Positions 34,062 to 42,667 of a DNA stretch of 64,000 nucleotides are shown piece by piece. The stretch is taken from the NCBI RefSeq assembly GCF_017695975.1, contig NZ_JAAORN010000002.1:1-64000 (forward strand). The letters are read 5' to 3'. The notes below the pieces were generated by a model. It worked only from the letters and a program-made list of their open reading frames with translations, did not search any database and was not told the DNA's origin. Every line of letters starts with the position of its first letter. Within the stretch, counting starts at the first letter, position 1. Both the position numbers and the translations under genes were made by a program. Origin of the DNA: Prochlorococcus marinus CUG1417. GTDB lineage: Bacteria; Cyanobacteriota; Cyanobacteriia; PCC-6307; Cyanobiaceae.

Positions 34062-34132
34062 TTTAAAAATAGTTTTATTTGCTAAAAATAATAACCTTTA
34101 AATAAATAACTCAGGATAGGTACTTTATCTAA

Positions 34133-34267
34133 TTAATTAGGTAGTTGATGGGTGGGCGGTGCATGAAACTTTCTTTTCTTTCTCTTTAATCTCTTATAAA
34201 AAACAAATACTCCTAAAACTAATAAAGGCATTAATAAACCTTCTATAAACATTGGAAAGTTAATCAT
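34133..34267 (-). CDS. Single-span membrane protein, 44 aa
   Basis: MINFPMFIEGLLMPLLVLGV, then a strongly basic stretch (YKRLKRKKRKF) and a proline-rich end. The start overlaps the previous gene's stop by eight bases (ATGATTAA). Confidence 0.55.
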   Translation of the reverse strand: MINFPMFIEGLLMPLLVLGVFVFYKRLKRKKRKFHAPPTHQLPN

Positions 34268-34388
34268 ATTCTTTATCCCTATCTACAAGCTCTCTCATAA
34301 ATCTTTTATCTGTTATGTAGTTGTCTACAAGTTCTTGATTGTAACCGTTTTCTCTAATTTCTTTAATGATTTCGTCTAAATTTTCCAT
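34260..34388 (-). CDS. Small charged protein, 42 aa, paralogue of 48501
   Basis: MENLDEIIKEIRENGYNQEL, then YITDKRFM and a DRDKEYD end. The ENGYN-EL-D-YI core and the DR-KEY end recur in the 38-aa protein at 48501. Both are followed, in overlapping frames, by a small membrane protein. Confidence 0.6.
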   Translation of the reverse strand: MENLDEIIKEIRENGYNQELVDNYITDKRFMRELVDRDKEYD

Positions 34389-34737
34389 AATCGTCAACTC
34401 CCATGCGACAGTTTTTAGAGGGAAATAAGCCCAAACAAGCCAGTAATAGAAATATCTAGAGCAAATTAGAGCCTATATACGCATACTTACGAATAAATAA
34501 GAAAAAAGCAAGAATTCCCTCCAGAAATTCAAACCACCAGAGAGGTTATTAAATTGACCCGTACTATATAAGAAAGGTTTTATCCATCCAATTTTAGATC
34601 GACTGTCAATAAATAAAATTATAGATCGAGGGTATATAAACATCATGCAGACTAGCGACCTAAAGGCAAAATGCTAGAAAGAAAATAGTAATCAGTTAGC
34701 CATAAAGTATTTAAATATTTTTTTATTTATTTATCCT
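34389..34737. other. Gene-free stretch with two copies of the leader repeat
   Basis: 34407-34430 is an inverted partial copy (gacagtttttagagggaaat), and 34575-34606 is a further copy (ttttagatcgactgtcaat) in the orientation of copy 1. No coding frame is convincing. The nearest ATG after the second copy does not open a gene, so these may be promoter relics left after gene loss. Confidence 0.5.
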
Positions 34738-34818
34738 TTACTTGTTAATTATTTGGTCAAGGTATTTGGCAAATAATAAAAAACTAACAAACCCAATATT
34801 AATTGCTATGCCGTACAT
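34738..34818 (-). CDS. Possible 26-aa membrane peptide
   Basis: MYGIAINIGFVSFLLFAKYL and a short polar end; only the hydropathy supports it. Confidence 0.25.
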   Translation of the reverse strand: MYGIAINIGFVSFLLFAKYLDQIINK

Positions 34819-34839
34819 ATTCTGACTATTAATTACCAG

Positions 34840-35229
34840 CTAATCCCATAAAGATAAATCTGAATCTCCAGTTGATCTTTGCATCCAATGGATTTTCCAA
34901 ATCCCATTAATCTTTTTGAAGATAGAAGTCACAGTTGGCAAATCATCATTAGGAGTTCCTTTGTAAGAGAATTTTGCCCCAAGAGTAAAAACACACATTG
35001 CTACATCGTCAGAGAGAAATTCAAACTTATGAATTTTTGTAATTTCTGCTTTTTCCTGAACAACATCGCCAGAATTCATCATTTCCTCGAATCCCTTTGC
35101 ATCTATTGGATTCCCACTAGGCCTGATTAGTAAAAAATCTGGAGTAGAATTTTTTACAAAAAATGAGCCCATATTCTGAGGTGTTGCTAACTCATACAAC
35201 ATCGATTCGATTGTTTCTCTATCTGTCAT
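34840..35229 (-). CDS. DUF4440/SnoaL-like protein, 129 aa
   Basis: NTF2-like cone fold: TDRETIESMLYELATPQ, FLLIRPSGNPIDAKGFEEMM, then alternating strands to SIFKKINGIWKIHWMQRS. A small ligand-binding or enzymatic fold with no assignable substrate. Its leader has the shared palindrome and a hairpin ending in T8 right at the ATG. Confidence 0.75.
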   Translation of the reverse strand: MTDRETIESMLYELATPQNMGSFFVKNSTPDFLLIRPSGNPIDAKGFEEMMNSGDVVQEKAEITKIHKFEFLSDDVAMCVFTLGAKFSYKGTPNDDLPTVTSIFKKINGIWKIHWMQRSTGDSDLSLWD

Positions 35230-35230
35230 A

Positions 35231-35277
35231 AAAAAAAGGGTTTTATCCCTCTAAGTTTAGGTCCACTGTCAATCAAT
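35231..35277 (-). promoter_or_regulatory. Palindrome-plus-hairpin leader, DUF4440 gene
   Basis: Minus strand: attgacagtggacc, taaact (possible -10), then agggataaaaccct followed by tttttttt and ATG. The hairpin plus T-run directly before the start could attenuate transcription. Confidence 0.55.
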
Positions 35278-35328
35278 AAATTTATAAATTCAACAATCTA
35301 GTGCTCTTAGGGGCACTATGTTGCTTTT

Positions 35329-35350
35329 GAGAGAGATTTGAGAGAGATTT
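35329..35350 (+). repeat. Perfect 11-bp tandem repeat gagagagattt x2
   Basis: Two exact units, starting 145 bp upstream of the degenerate att copy at 35474. This is the same distance at which the right arm repeat of the intact element starts before attR. It is four bases after a further partial att-like piece (35300-35324). Confidence 0.5.
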
Positions 35351-35473
35351 TGCTTATTCATGCCCAACCTTACTATATCTTTCTACTTTTTTAGACTCAT
35401 AAATTTACTTTTATTGTCAGTTATTTATCGCCTCACTTATTTATTTAGCCTACTGTCGCAAATTGCCTAACGA

Positions 35474-35520
35474 GTTCATTGGGAGTACTAGTTCACAGGT
35501 TCGAATCCTGTCGCTGCGAA
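35474..35520 (+). repeat. Degenerate tRNA-Pro att remnant 1
   Basis: 39 of 47 positions match the att core, including ggttcgaatcctgtcg. The upstream ctgtcgcaaattgc (35453-35466) is identical, at the same spacing, to that before the remnant at 45441. It cannot fold as tRNA. Confidence 0.8.
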
Positions 35521-35541
35521 TCTTAAAAACTAATTCATACT

Positions 35542-35567
35542 AGCGAGGAAACCAGCCTCGCTTTTTT
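35542..35567 (+). terminator. Strong Rho-independent terminator
   Basis: agcgagg-aaacca-gcctcgct followed by six Ts, between the att remnant and the next gene's ATG. Confidence 0.85.
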
Positions 35568-35568
35568 A

Positions 35569-35925
35569 ATGCAAAAAGAAGAACACTCTAATTGTGGTCA
35601 GACAGTGGGCAAATTTATTGACAGCCTATCTAAAATAAAGGGCAATTATCACCTTTTTTCTATGCCTAATACATTAGTTGTCTCTACCTTTGGTTGTCCT
35701 TTTTCTGAATTTGAAATGATGGTAAAAAAAGTCGATAAAGAACAAGGATACGTTTTTTGTTCTGAGCTAGAAATTATCAAAGTAACTGAACATAAAGCAA
35801 TGATTCTTATGAACTGTTCTGATTTAGAAAAGTTTGGTGCAATGCTTGAACAACCAGAATTAAAGCAATGGGATATTGATAACAACTGTGTAGACACAGT
35901 TTATAATCTTGAACTTGTTGAGTAA
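35569..35925 (+). CDS. Hypothetical protein, 118 aa
   Basis: Soluble alpha/beta protein with several Cys (SNCGQTVG, FGCPFSEF, MNCSDLEKF). The C-terminal half (KAMILMNCSDLEKFGAMLEQ, then DNNCVDTVYNLE) resembles small ferredoxin-fold stress proteins such as the DUF3303 and ABM types nearby. ATG is two bases after the terminator's T-run, so transcription must start very close or the terminator acts as an attenuator. Confidence 0.6.
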   Translation: MQKEEHSNCGQTVGKFIDSLSKIKGNYHLFSMPNTLVVSTFGCPFSEFEMMVKKVDKEQGYVFCSELEIIKVTEHKAMILMNCSDLEKFGAMLEQPELKQWDIDNNCVDTVYNLELVE

Positions 35926-36051
35926 ATAAAAGGATTACTACTCCCACTACTAGCTACTATCGCTTTACCTACTGCTGTTAATACTGAGAGTTACAAATCT
36001 GGCTTGGCTAAATTGCAATATAAAAAAATTCCGTTGGGGGAAAATTCTTGA
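35926..36051 (+). pseudogene. Remnant of a small secreted protein
   Basis: Reads GLLLPLLATIALPTAVNTES, an intact signal-peptide end, then YKSGLAKLQYKKIPLG and a stop, but has no start codon. Next to it, 36052-36245 holds nothing recognisable. Confidence 0.45.
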
Positions 36052-36245
36052 AGATTTATTTTGAGAGGCGATAAGGAGTTGGCATATAGATAGTAAGGTG
36101 GCTAATTAAAAATTTTACTTTTAGCCAATTTTTATAATGGAACTTATATAGGTCCACCATCTAATTTTTAAGATTGCTTCGAAGTTAGAGTAAATTCACT
36201 AAGACGTTCTGTAATCAAGCGAATATTCGGGCTAAAAAGTTATCT

Positions 36246-36386
36246 TCACTCCTTAGCAAACTCAAGCTTAAACAAATACTTTTCACCATCATCATTATCA
36301 TCGTCATCATCATTGAAAGAGGCGATCAAAACATAAACGCCTCCCAGCCCAAGGATCATTGATAAGTAAAGAATAGGATCAGTCAT
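36246..36386 (-). CDS. Acidic single-span membrane protein, 46 aa
   Basis: One helix (LYLSMILGLGGVYVLIASF), a run of Asp/Asn residues, then a charged end. Small stress-island gene of unknown role. Confidence 0.5.
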   Translation of the reverse strand: MTDPILYLSMILGLGGVYVLIASFNDDDDDNDDGEKYLFKLEFAKE

Positions 36387-36603
36387 TATTTAATTTTGAT
36401 CAATCAAAAACAAATCCGGGGAAGCTTTTTCATATCTCCATGATCTTTTAATTATTAACTTCAACTTTAAAAATAAATTACTTACTGTTACGTATCTGTA
36501 TCAGAATTGCCATAATAGTACTGAATTACACATATTTTTAACCTTTTTCTTTACATTAGTTAATAAGAATGTTACGTTTGTTAACAATTAAATTATTTAA
36601 CTT

Positions 36604-36813
36604 ATGACTAATTCTTCATACATAACTACAGAATCAGGCGGAAGGCAAAATATTTTCCCAACTGAGCCTCGTCCTTATGTTGATCAATCTGTTTCTTATG
36701 ATGGATACCCTCAAAACGCAGAAAAAGTTAATGGTCGTTGGGCAATGATTGGTTTAATTGCACTTTTGGGAGCTTATGTAACTACAGGTCAAATAATTCC
36801 AGGTATTTTTTAA
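36604..36813 (+). CDS. hli: High-light-inducible protein
   Basis: 69 aa with the chlorophyll-binding helix motif EKVNGRWAMIGLIALLGAYV and the terminal GQIIPGIF. Hlips bind chlorophyll and carotenoid and protect photosystems under high light or stress. It overlaps the next hli by one base (TAATG). Nearly duplicated at 57367. Confidence 0.92.
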   Translation: MTNSSYITTESGGRQNIFPTEPRPYVDQSVSYDGYPQNAEKVNGRWAMIGLIALLGAYVTTGQIIPGIF

Positions 36814-37073
36814 TGTCTCCTCTTTCAGGCTTTTTGGTTGTAATCGTATCCTTAACAGCTACACTCGTTGCTTATCTAACCAAGCAATTTCAAAACGAAA
36901 ATTTAAACTATCTACCTTCAAATCCAATGAAAAATTCAAACCCTAAAGTAAAAACAATCGAGAAAGAAAAAGTTGTTGCAGAAACTCTTAATGGCAGATT
37001 CGCAATGCTTGGATTAATTGCTGCTTTAGGAGCTTACTTAACAACAGGCCAGATAATTCCAGGTTTCGTTTAA
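36813..37073 (+). CDS. hli: High-light-inducible protein with extra N-terminal helix
   Basis: 86 aa: an N-terminal hydrophobic helix (FLVVIVSLTATLVAYL), a charged linker, then ETLNGRFAMLGLIAALGAYL and GQIIPGFV. Two helices rather than the single Hlip span. It is the second gene of the cassette, read directly into the next gene. Confidence 0.9.
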   Translation: MSPLSGFLVVIVSLTATLVAYLTKQFQNENLNYLPSNPMKNSNPKVKTIEKEKVVAETLNGRFAMLGLIAALGAYLTTGQIIPGFV

Positions 37074-37304
37074 ATGCTTTTACTCTCTGTACCATTTTAC
37101 GATTTTCCATCTTCGCCCATACTAATAATTGGCGCGATAGGGATTGTTGTAGCACTAGCTGTATTTTTTCTAGCTTACAAAAAGTACTTTAATTCTCCAT
37201 TTAACAAAGAACTTCAATTAAAGAAAAAAGCTTTATTGAAGGAGAAAACAGAACTTAACAAAAAACTTGAGAAAATAGAGCAAGATTTAAAAAATTTATC
37301 GTGA
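37074..37304 (+). CDS. Membrane protein with C-terminal coiled coil, 76 aa
   Basis: One helix (LIIGAIGIVVALAVFFLAY) and a long Lys/Glu coil (LKKKALLKEKTELNKKLEKI). The ATG directly follows the hli stop codon. Probably a cassette partner, perhaps tethering Hlips. Confidence 0.7.
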   Translation: MLLLSVPFYDFPSSPILIIGAIGIVVALAVFFLAYKKYFNSPFNKELQLKKKALLKEKTELNKKLEKIEQDLKNLS

Positions 37305-37399
37305 AATCCATGAACATTGACATTTTCCTAATTTCTTTTTTTACTTATCTCTTAGTACCAGTAGTGATGATCGCTAAAGGGAAAAAAGCAACTAACTAA
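37301..37399 (+). CDS. Tiny membrane peptide, 29-32 aa
   Basis: GTG 37301 overlaps the preceding TGA (GTGA), and ATG 37310 is the alternative start. A single helix (IFLISFFTYLLVPVVMIA) and KGKKATN. Last gene of the hli cassette. Confidence 0.5.
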   Translation: MKSMNIDIFLISFFTYLLVPVVMIAKGKKATN

Positions 37400-37495
37400 A
37401 AAAGATTTAGGCTCCCAAAAATAAGAATTTAAACTCTATTCAATACTTACAAAGTCGTTATAGAGTCTTCAGATAAGTTTAAGGAGGGTAATCTT

Positions 37496-37654
37496 ATGAC
37501 CAACCTCGCTATCGAGCTACTGTTCTTGACTTTAGTTTTAGTAAATTTTGGAGCAATCCTTACAGCTAATATCTACTCAAAATCAGTAAAGGAATTTAGA
37601 CGTAATAGATTATTTTGCAGTAAGTCTTTCAGTAATCCTTATTGCATTATCTGA
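37496..37654 (+). CDS. Small membrane protein, 52 aa
   Basis: Strong ribosome-binding site (aaggaggg). Helix IELLFLTLVLVNFGAILTAN, then a basic Cys-containing tail. Another frame over the last 80 bases also reads as a hydrophobic helix (YFAVSLSVILIALSD), so a frameshift is possible. Confidence 0.5.
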   Translation: MTNLAIELLFLTLVLVNFGAILTANIYSKSVKEFRRNRLFCSKSFSNPYCII

Positions 37655-38060
37655 TAAAAATTTGCTTCATTAAGCACTATGTCGTAAGCAGGCGACAAAC
37701 CGTCAAGGATTTGGATACCTAAGGCTATTTTGTATATCTTAGGCAAATTTTTGAGACTAACAATTTCTTAGGTATTCCAACGAAATTGTCATATCCTTAT
37801 TCGTTTACTTAGCAGACTTTCTCAAATTGGAGTGCGGGTGCTTTGGTAGAACTAGGTGGCAGGTTCGAATCATTCACCCCGATCAGTTATCGCGTTAAGT
37901 CTCAGCTAATAATAAATTACACCAAAAAATCTGTACCCAAAATGCAGCCAAAAGAATAAACTTTTAAAAAATGCGTTCTTAAAATATTAAGTCTGTTCGA
38001 ATAAGCTCATTTATAAATTCTCACTTAAGAAAATGATGATAACATTAAGAAAAAATTTTA
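37655..38060. other. Gene-free stretch with att remnant
   Basis: Holds the inverted pair ggatacctaag/cttaggtattcc (37718-37728, 37769-37780), a weak att-like piece at 37671-37692 and the clear remnant at 37838. No coding frame. Confidence 0.5.
37838..37883 (+). repeat. Degenerate tRNA-Pro att remnant 2
   Basis: One base shorter than the core, with gtgctttgg, actaggtggcaggttcgaat and accccgat conserved. The preceding agtgcggg still matches the tRNA D-stem, so more of the tRNA is retained here than in other remnants. Flank cagttat...aagtctcagctaata follows. Confidence 0.8.
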
Positions 38061-38735
38061 ATGAAAAAACTACTGCTTACAACTCCTATATTATTAACTT
38101 CTTTATCAGCTCCATTACTAGCAGAAGAATTAAAAAATATTTATTTATCTGTTGGAGGAGGTATAGCCTCCCCAAGTGATGTAGAAGGTGATACTACTCT
38201 TGGCGGGACTAAATATGATGCAACCTTTCCTACCGATAATACTGGTTTCTATTCGGCAGCAATAGGAAAAAAATTCAATGATTTCAGGATTGAATTTAAC
38301 TATTCTCGAGCAGATGTTGAGACTGATTCAATAACACTAACTACTGGAGGGAATGGAGTAACAGCTTCAATCTCGCCAAACTTAGAAGCAGAAGTAAAAA
38401 GTTACATGTTTTATGGGTACAAAGACCTCCCAAACGAATCAAAATTCACTCCATATATCGGATTAGGCTTAGGTTCTTCAACTTTTTCTGCAAAAGATCA
38501 AACAGCAACAGTTTCTGGAACCAGGTATAGTTTAAAAGGTACTGAAGAGTCTGTATTCTCATATGCTGTAAAAGGCGGTGCTGACTATGAAATATCAGAT
38601 AATACTTCATTATATTCAGAAGTTACGTATCAAAAATTTGCCTCATACAACGTTACAGATCCTGGTTATGAAACAGTCAATTATGACTCGAATAACTTAT
38701 TCGCTGTTTCTTTAGGTTTAAAATTTAATTTCTAA
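38061..38735 (+). CDS. Outer-membrane beta-barrel protein (opacity/OmpW-like), 224 aa
   Basis: Signal peptide (MKKLLLTTPILLTSLSAPLLA), then an eight-strand-like barrel: NIYLSVGGGIASPSD, FRIEFNYSRAD, TPYIGLGLGSSTFS and the C-terminal strand LFAVSLGLKFNF ending in F. Small barrels of this type may alter phage or grazer recognition. It fills the whole segment between two att remnants, so it is probably imported cargo. Confidence 0.82.
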   Translation: MKKLLLTTPILLTSLSAPLLAEELKNIYLSVGGGIASPSDVEGDTTLGGTKYDATFPTDNTGFYSAAIGKKFNDFRIEFNYSRADVETDSITLTTGGNGVTASISPNLEAEVKSYMFYGYKDLPNESKFTPYIGLGLGSSTFSAKDQTATVSGTRYSLKGTEESVFSYAVKGGADYEISDNTSLYSEVTYQKFASYNVTDPGYETVNYDSNNLFAVSLGLKFNF

Positions 38736-38740
38736 ATTTT

Positions 38741-38760
38741 CACCTAAAATACACCTAAAA
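38741..38760 (+). repeat. Tandem cacctaaaa repeat
   Basis: cacctaaaa-ta-cacctaaaa, 11-bp period, 107 bp upstream of att remnant 3. Same layout as the arm repeats of the intact element but different sequence. Confidence 0.5.
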
Positions 38761-38847
38761 GTGATAATTTGATTCTGATTTAGTCGATTTTCTAATCAGC
38801 AATGCTTGTTATGAGTATAAGTCTCAGTTAAATCTTTGTTTTAGCTA

Positions 38848-38893
38848 GTGTTTAGGAGCACTAGGTTGCAGGTTCGAATCCTCTCGTCCTGAT
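38848..38893 (+). repeat. Degenerate tRNA-Pro att remnant 3
   Basis: gtgtttaggagcactaggtt and gcaggttcgaatcctctcg survive. The downstream cagttataacagtaagtctc is nearly identical to the flanks of remnants 2, 5 and 6. Confidence 0.8.
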
Positions 38894-39055
38894 TCAGTTA
38901 TAACAGTAAGTCTCAGCTAATAGATTCTCCCTCAAAAAAGCTTTCCTTCGTATTTACGAAAAAAAGTAATTAGTTGAAATAGTATTAAAAATTTTGTAAT
39001 TATATGAATAATCTGGGTTTATCATATACATTTGAATTTTTAAACAATTTTGCAG

Positions 39056-40939
39056 ATGATTAATAATTATTCCAAAGGAAAATATAAGTCAGAACTAGAT
39101 GGTTTGAGAGCAATTGCATTGATAGCGGTTATCGCAAATCACTTTAATGAAAAATTTTTAGAAAGTGGTTTCTTGGGAGTGGATATGTTTTTTGTTATTT
39201 CTGGTTATGTTATTTCTTATTCAACAGAAACAAAGATAAACAATCTTATAAATATTCCTAGCTTTTTCATTGATTTTTATTGGCGAAGAATTATTCGTTT
39301 AATACCAGCCTTAATTTTATATGTATTTACTATTAGTATTTTATTATCGTTATTTAATCCTGCACCCGATAGATTCATCTTTTCTGGGATAACATCCCTT
39401 TTCGGAGTATCAAACTTATATTTTTTAAATCAATCCACTGATTATTTTGCAAGCAATGTTGAATTTAATCCATTTCTTCAAACATGGTCGCTAGGGGTTG
39501 AACAACAGTTTTATATTTTTTTCCCTTTTATAATTTTATTTTCAGGTTATTTAAAAAAAACAAAAAATGCTCGTAAAAATTTATTATCATTTAACTTAAT
39601 CTTATTTTCAATCTCATTTTTTCTTTATCTTTACTTAAGTAATAATAATCAAAGTGCTTCGTACTTTTTGATGCCCGCTCGATTTTGGGAAATTTCAGCG
39701 GGATCAATACTCTTCATAAACTCGCAAAGAAATAAAAATTTTTTTAGAAATTTTGATAAAATTCCCTCTTTATTAATAATCTCTCTTATCGTTATTACCT
39801 TTAAATTTTCAACTAATTATATTGTCATATCAACAGTAATTATTGTATTTTTGACCACTACTCTCATTAATTGTTTAGAAGAAGGTGATATTGCTTATAA
39901 ACTACTTTCTCTAAAAGTACTAAAATTTGTTGGAAAAACTTCCTATTCATTTTATCTTTGGCATTGGGGAGTACTGACTATAAGCAAATGGACTATAGGA
40001 ATTTTTTGGTGGACTATACCTCTACAGATCATCTTAATTTTAATAATTGGAATTGCTTCTAATAAATTAATTGAGGATCCAATAAGAAAAAGTGATTTCT
40101 TTAAAAAAGGGTTTAAATCATTTTTAATTGTTTTTTCATCAGTAATAATAACTATTTTAATTTTAATTACCGGAATCTATACTTCATTTAAAAAAATATT
40201 GTACAGAGGAAGTGAAACTGATTTTGGCACCTTTAATTATCCCAAAGAAGGCTACTATAAGAATAAAAAAAATTCATCAGGCAATAAATTAATTGTAATT
40301 GGAGATAGTTTTGCAGGGCATTTATTAACTCTATTTAAGGAACTTTCAGATGAATATAATTATAGTTTGTACCTTCATACTAATAGGAATGGTTTTAAGA
40401 AAGATTTAAGTAAAGAGGGTAATTATAAATACCTTTATTATTCATTAAAAGATTATTCTTCAAGTTTAAAAAATAATGATATTTTGATTATTAATTTAGG
40501 GCAGATAGATGAATTAAAATTAAAATCAAAGCAACAGGATCTTCTTAATCTGACAAATCTTATTGATGATTTAAATATAAAAACAGTATTTATTGGTCCA
40601 ACTCCAAGATTTAGAGAGGGCTTGTATACAATTTGTTCTGAGGAATGGTTTAGACCATATTTTTCTATAAGAAAAGAATGTTCACCCACACCTAGAGTAA
40701 AGATCAAAGATGATTTGCTTTTCTATAGCACTTTCTTGAAAAATCTATCTAGCAAAAGCACTAATATATATTTTTTTAAAGCTTTTTCTATACTTTGCCC
40801 AGATCAAGTTAAATACTGTCCCTTAAAAAATGAACTAGGACATATCTATTATGATGAACATCATTTAACGACTAATGGGTCTTTGTTATTAAAGGATGAA
40901 TTAATAAACTTTTTAATTATGAATAAAATACTAAAATAA
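39056..40939 (+). CDS. OafA/YrhL-type acyltransferase with SGNH domain
   Basis: Acyltransferase-3 domain: ELDGLRAIALIAVIANHF, GVDMFFVISGYVIS, FYWRRIIRLIPALIL and WSLGVEQQFYIFFP, with about ten helices. It is followed from about residue 400 by an SGNH hydrolase-like domain (LIVIGDSFAGHLL and the D-x-x-H pair in YYDEHHLTTNGS). It O-acetylates surface polysaccharide or LPS. ATG 39056 preferred over a TTG two codons earlier. It lies alone between att remnants 3 and 4, as cargo that would change the cell surface. Confidence 0.9.
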   Translation: MINNYSKGKYKSELDGLRAIALIAVIANHFNEKFLESGFLGVDMFFVISGYVISYSTETKINNLINIPSFFIDFYWRRIIRLIPALILYVFTISILLSLFNPAPDRFIFSGITSLFGVSNLYFLNQSTDYFASNVEFNPFLQTWSLGVEQQFYIFFPFIILFSGYLKKTKNARKNLLSFNLILFSISFFLYLYLSNNNQSASYFLMPARFWEISAGSILFINSQRNKNFFRNFDKIPSLLIISLIVITFKFSTNYIVISTVIIVFLTTTLINCLEEGDIAYKLLSLKVLKFVGKTSYSFYLWHWGVLTISKWTIGIFWWTIPLQIILILIIGIASNKLIEDPIRKSDFFKKGFKSFLIVFSSVIITILILITGIYTSFKKILYRGSETDFGTFNYPKEGYYKNKKNSSGNKLIVIGDSFAGHLLTLFKELSDEYNYSLYLHTNRNGFKKDLSKEGNYKYLYYSLKDYSSSLKNNDILIINLGQIDELKLKSKQQDLLNLTNLIDDLNIKTVFIGPTPRFREGLYTICSEEWFRPYFSIRKECSPTPRVKIKDDLLFYSTFLKNLSSKSTNIYFFKAFSILCPDQVKYCPLKNELGHIYYDEHHLTTNGSLLLKDELINFLIMNKILK

Positions 40940-40949
40940 TCTTATTCTG

Positions 40950-40977
40950 ATAACTTCAAATAGAAGTTATTTTTTTA
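40950..40977 (+). terminator. Rho-independent terminator
   Basis: ataacttc-aaata-gaagttat followed by ttttttatt, just after the acyltransferase stop. Confidence 0.85.
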
Positions 40978-41006
40978 TTTAATCTAGGTTTTTAATTAGA
41001 AGGCCG

Positions 41007-41053
41007 GTTCTTTGGAAGCACTAGGTCGCAGGTTCGAATCCTGGCGCCTCGAA
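41007..41053 (+). repeat. Degenerate tRNA-Pro att remnant 4
   Basis: 42 of 47 positions match the att core, the best of the decayed copies (agcactaggtcgcaggttcg intact). The remaining gene-free DNA to 41457 holds a small inverted repeat taggaa/ttccta (41072-41086) and otherwise nothing recognisable. Confidence 0.85.
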
Positions 41054-41457
41054 TCTAATAATTCATTACATAGGAAGGTTTCCTAACATATCTTTTTTAT
41101 TGGGTAGAAAATGAAATCAAACCTTTGATATCATTTTGATGTCAAATTGACCTATTAAGGAAGTTGCGTTACCTATAGCATCTTTCAGAAACTCACTAAA
41201 TAAATCATTAGAAGTTTAATTCAATTAATTATTATAAAATTTGTTTTTTCTAATATTAATAGAGCAAGTTTTTTCCTAAATTAATTTAATTCACAGTAGA
41301 TCTTGTATTAAATTTTCTCTAATTCATCCTTATTAATCTATAAGTATCAAAAAATTCATAATAATAAAATTTTATACAAACATAAATTTTATTAGAATCA
41401 CCTAATTTTTTTAAGGACACTTAGAATTATCTATTAACTTATTTGCAAAATCTTCAA

Positions 41458-42174
41458 ATGATAAATAAATCCTATAAATTATTTACCTTACTTATTTTAA
41501 GTACGATTATCGTACACATCTCAGCATGGGTATTAAATTATAAATTAGGTTCATTTCTAGATATTTCACCAGATATAGATAAATTTTATAACATGCTATA
41601 TCCAGCTAAAGATGGAGGATATTTTGAACATTTTCAGTACATATTGTTACTGTGGTGTTCATTATTATCTTTCATTTGGATCTTTACAAGAAAAAAGATT
41701 GAAGCATTATCAATTCCATTAGTTTACTTATATTTATTTTTTGATGATTCCCTCCGATTGCATGATCAATTAACTGGAAACTTCTTAGTAAAGTTTATAG
41801 TGGAGCATCAATTTTTCGAACAAGATATTGTTAGGAATAAAGATATTTCAGAATGGTTGTACTGGTTATTTATTTTAATAGTCTCATTAATAATTTCTAT
41901 TCCTGGTTTTAAAAGCTCTTCATTTGAAGTAAGACAATTCTTGAAGCATAATTATATTTTATTTTTAGTTTTGTCATTCTTCGGTGCATTTATTGATTTA
42001 TTGAATGCAAACCTAAATACATTGTTGCCACCCTTTTCGCAAAGTCCGATATTAATCGAGATTTTAATATTTATTGAGGAATTAGGAGAAATATTAACCA
42101 TTGCCTTTATGTGCATTTGGTTATTCAAAATTGTTATGGATAATAAACCAAGTAAAAAGAAATTACTCTTCTAA
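41458..42174 (+). CDS. Polytopic membrane protein, 238 aa
   Basis: About six helices. After the first lies a D-G-x-x-E-x-x-Q motif (AKDGGYFEHFQYILLL), then LFFDDSLRLHDQLTG at a membrane edge. The plan resembles the protein at 1127, although identity is low. Start at ATG 41458 (MINKSYKLF). Sole gene between att remnants 4 and 5; function unknown. Confidence 0.7.
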   Translation: MINKSYKLFTLLILSTIIVHISAWVLNYKLGSFLDISPDIDKFYNMLYPAKDGGYFEHFQYILLLWCSLLSFIWIFTRKKIEALSIPLVYLYLFFDDSLRLHDQLTGNFLVKFIVEHQFFEQDIVRNKDISEWLYWLFILIVSLIISIPGFKSSSFEVRQFLKHNYILFLVLSFFGAFIDLLNANLNTLLPPFSQSPILIEILIFIEELGEILTIAFMCIWLFKIVMDNKPSKKKLLF

Positions 42175-42621
42175 TACTCATAATTAAATTAATTTCTAGT
42201 AGTCTTATGAACAAATAATCTAAGAAAAAGGCTTCTTACGCAGTTCTGAGTATTTTGAAGTGAACCCAGGTGCAAACTCAAATTGGTTTACAAAATTTTC
42301 CAATTATGTATTTCTACATTTCATTAGGTAACCTCAGAATAATAAGGTATTTTTTTCTCAGGGAAAGTTTCTAATATTATTGTTCAGAGCGACTTAATAA
42401 AAAAAAAGGTTTATATAAGAACGATTCTTGCAGTTTAGAAGTAAATAAAAAAATTCTCTAGAGGATTTATTTCAAAATCAAGTTTTTTTCATTTACGTTG
42501 TATTAAATATAAGCCAATAAAATAAACAACAAATACTAATAAGTTCGTCATGCCAAACCCTACGATACCCCGCAACTATTTAGTCTGGATTGTAGTCATG
42601 TTGCTCTGCCAGACTAGTAAA
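42175..42621. other. Gene-free stretch before att remnant 5
   Basis: Only a 20-codon hydrophobic frame on the minus strand (42490-42552) and AT-rich runs. Nothing convincing. Confidence 0.4.
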
Positions 42622-42667
42622 GTGCTTCGTAAGCAATGATCCAAGTTTCAAATCCTCTCGCCCCGAT
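42622..42667 (+). repeat. Degenerate tRNA-Pro att remnant 5
   Basis: Most decayed clear copy: gtgctt, caaatcctctcgccccgatt conserved. The flank cagttat..gaagtctta and the cttataaaactttcc region match those after remnant 3 and show common origin. A tttccctaata/tttccccaaat pair with an 11-bp period follows at 42717. Confidence 0.7.

Noticed and set aside
39050-39055. TTG start for the acyltransferase
   Set aside because: An ATG two codons later gives the same protein, and a conserved ELDGLR motif follows at the usual distance.
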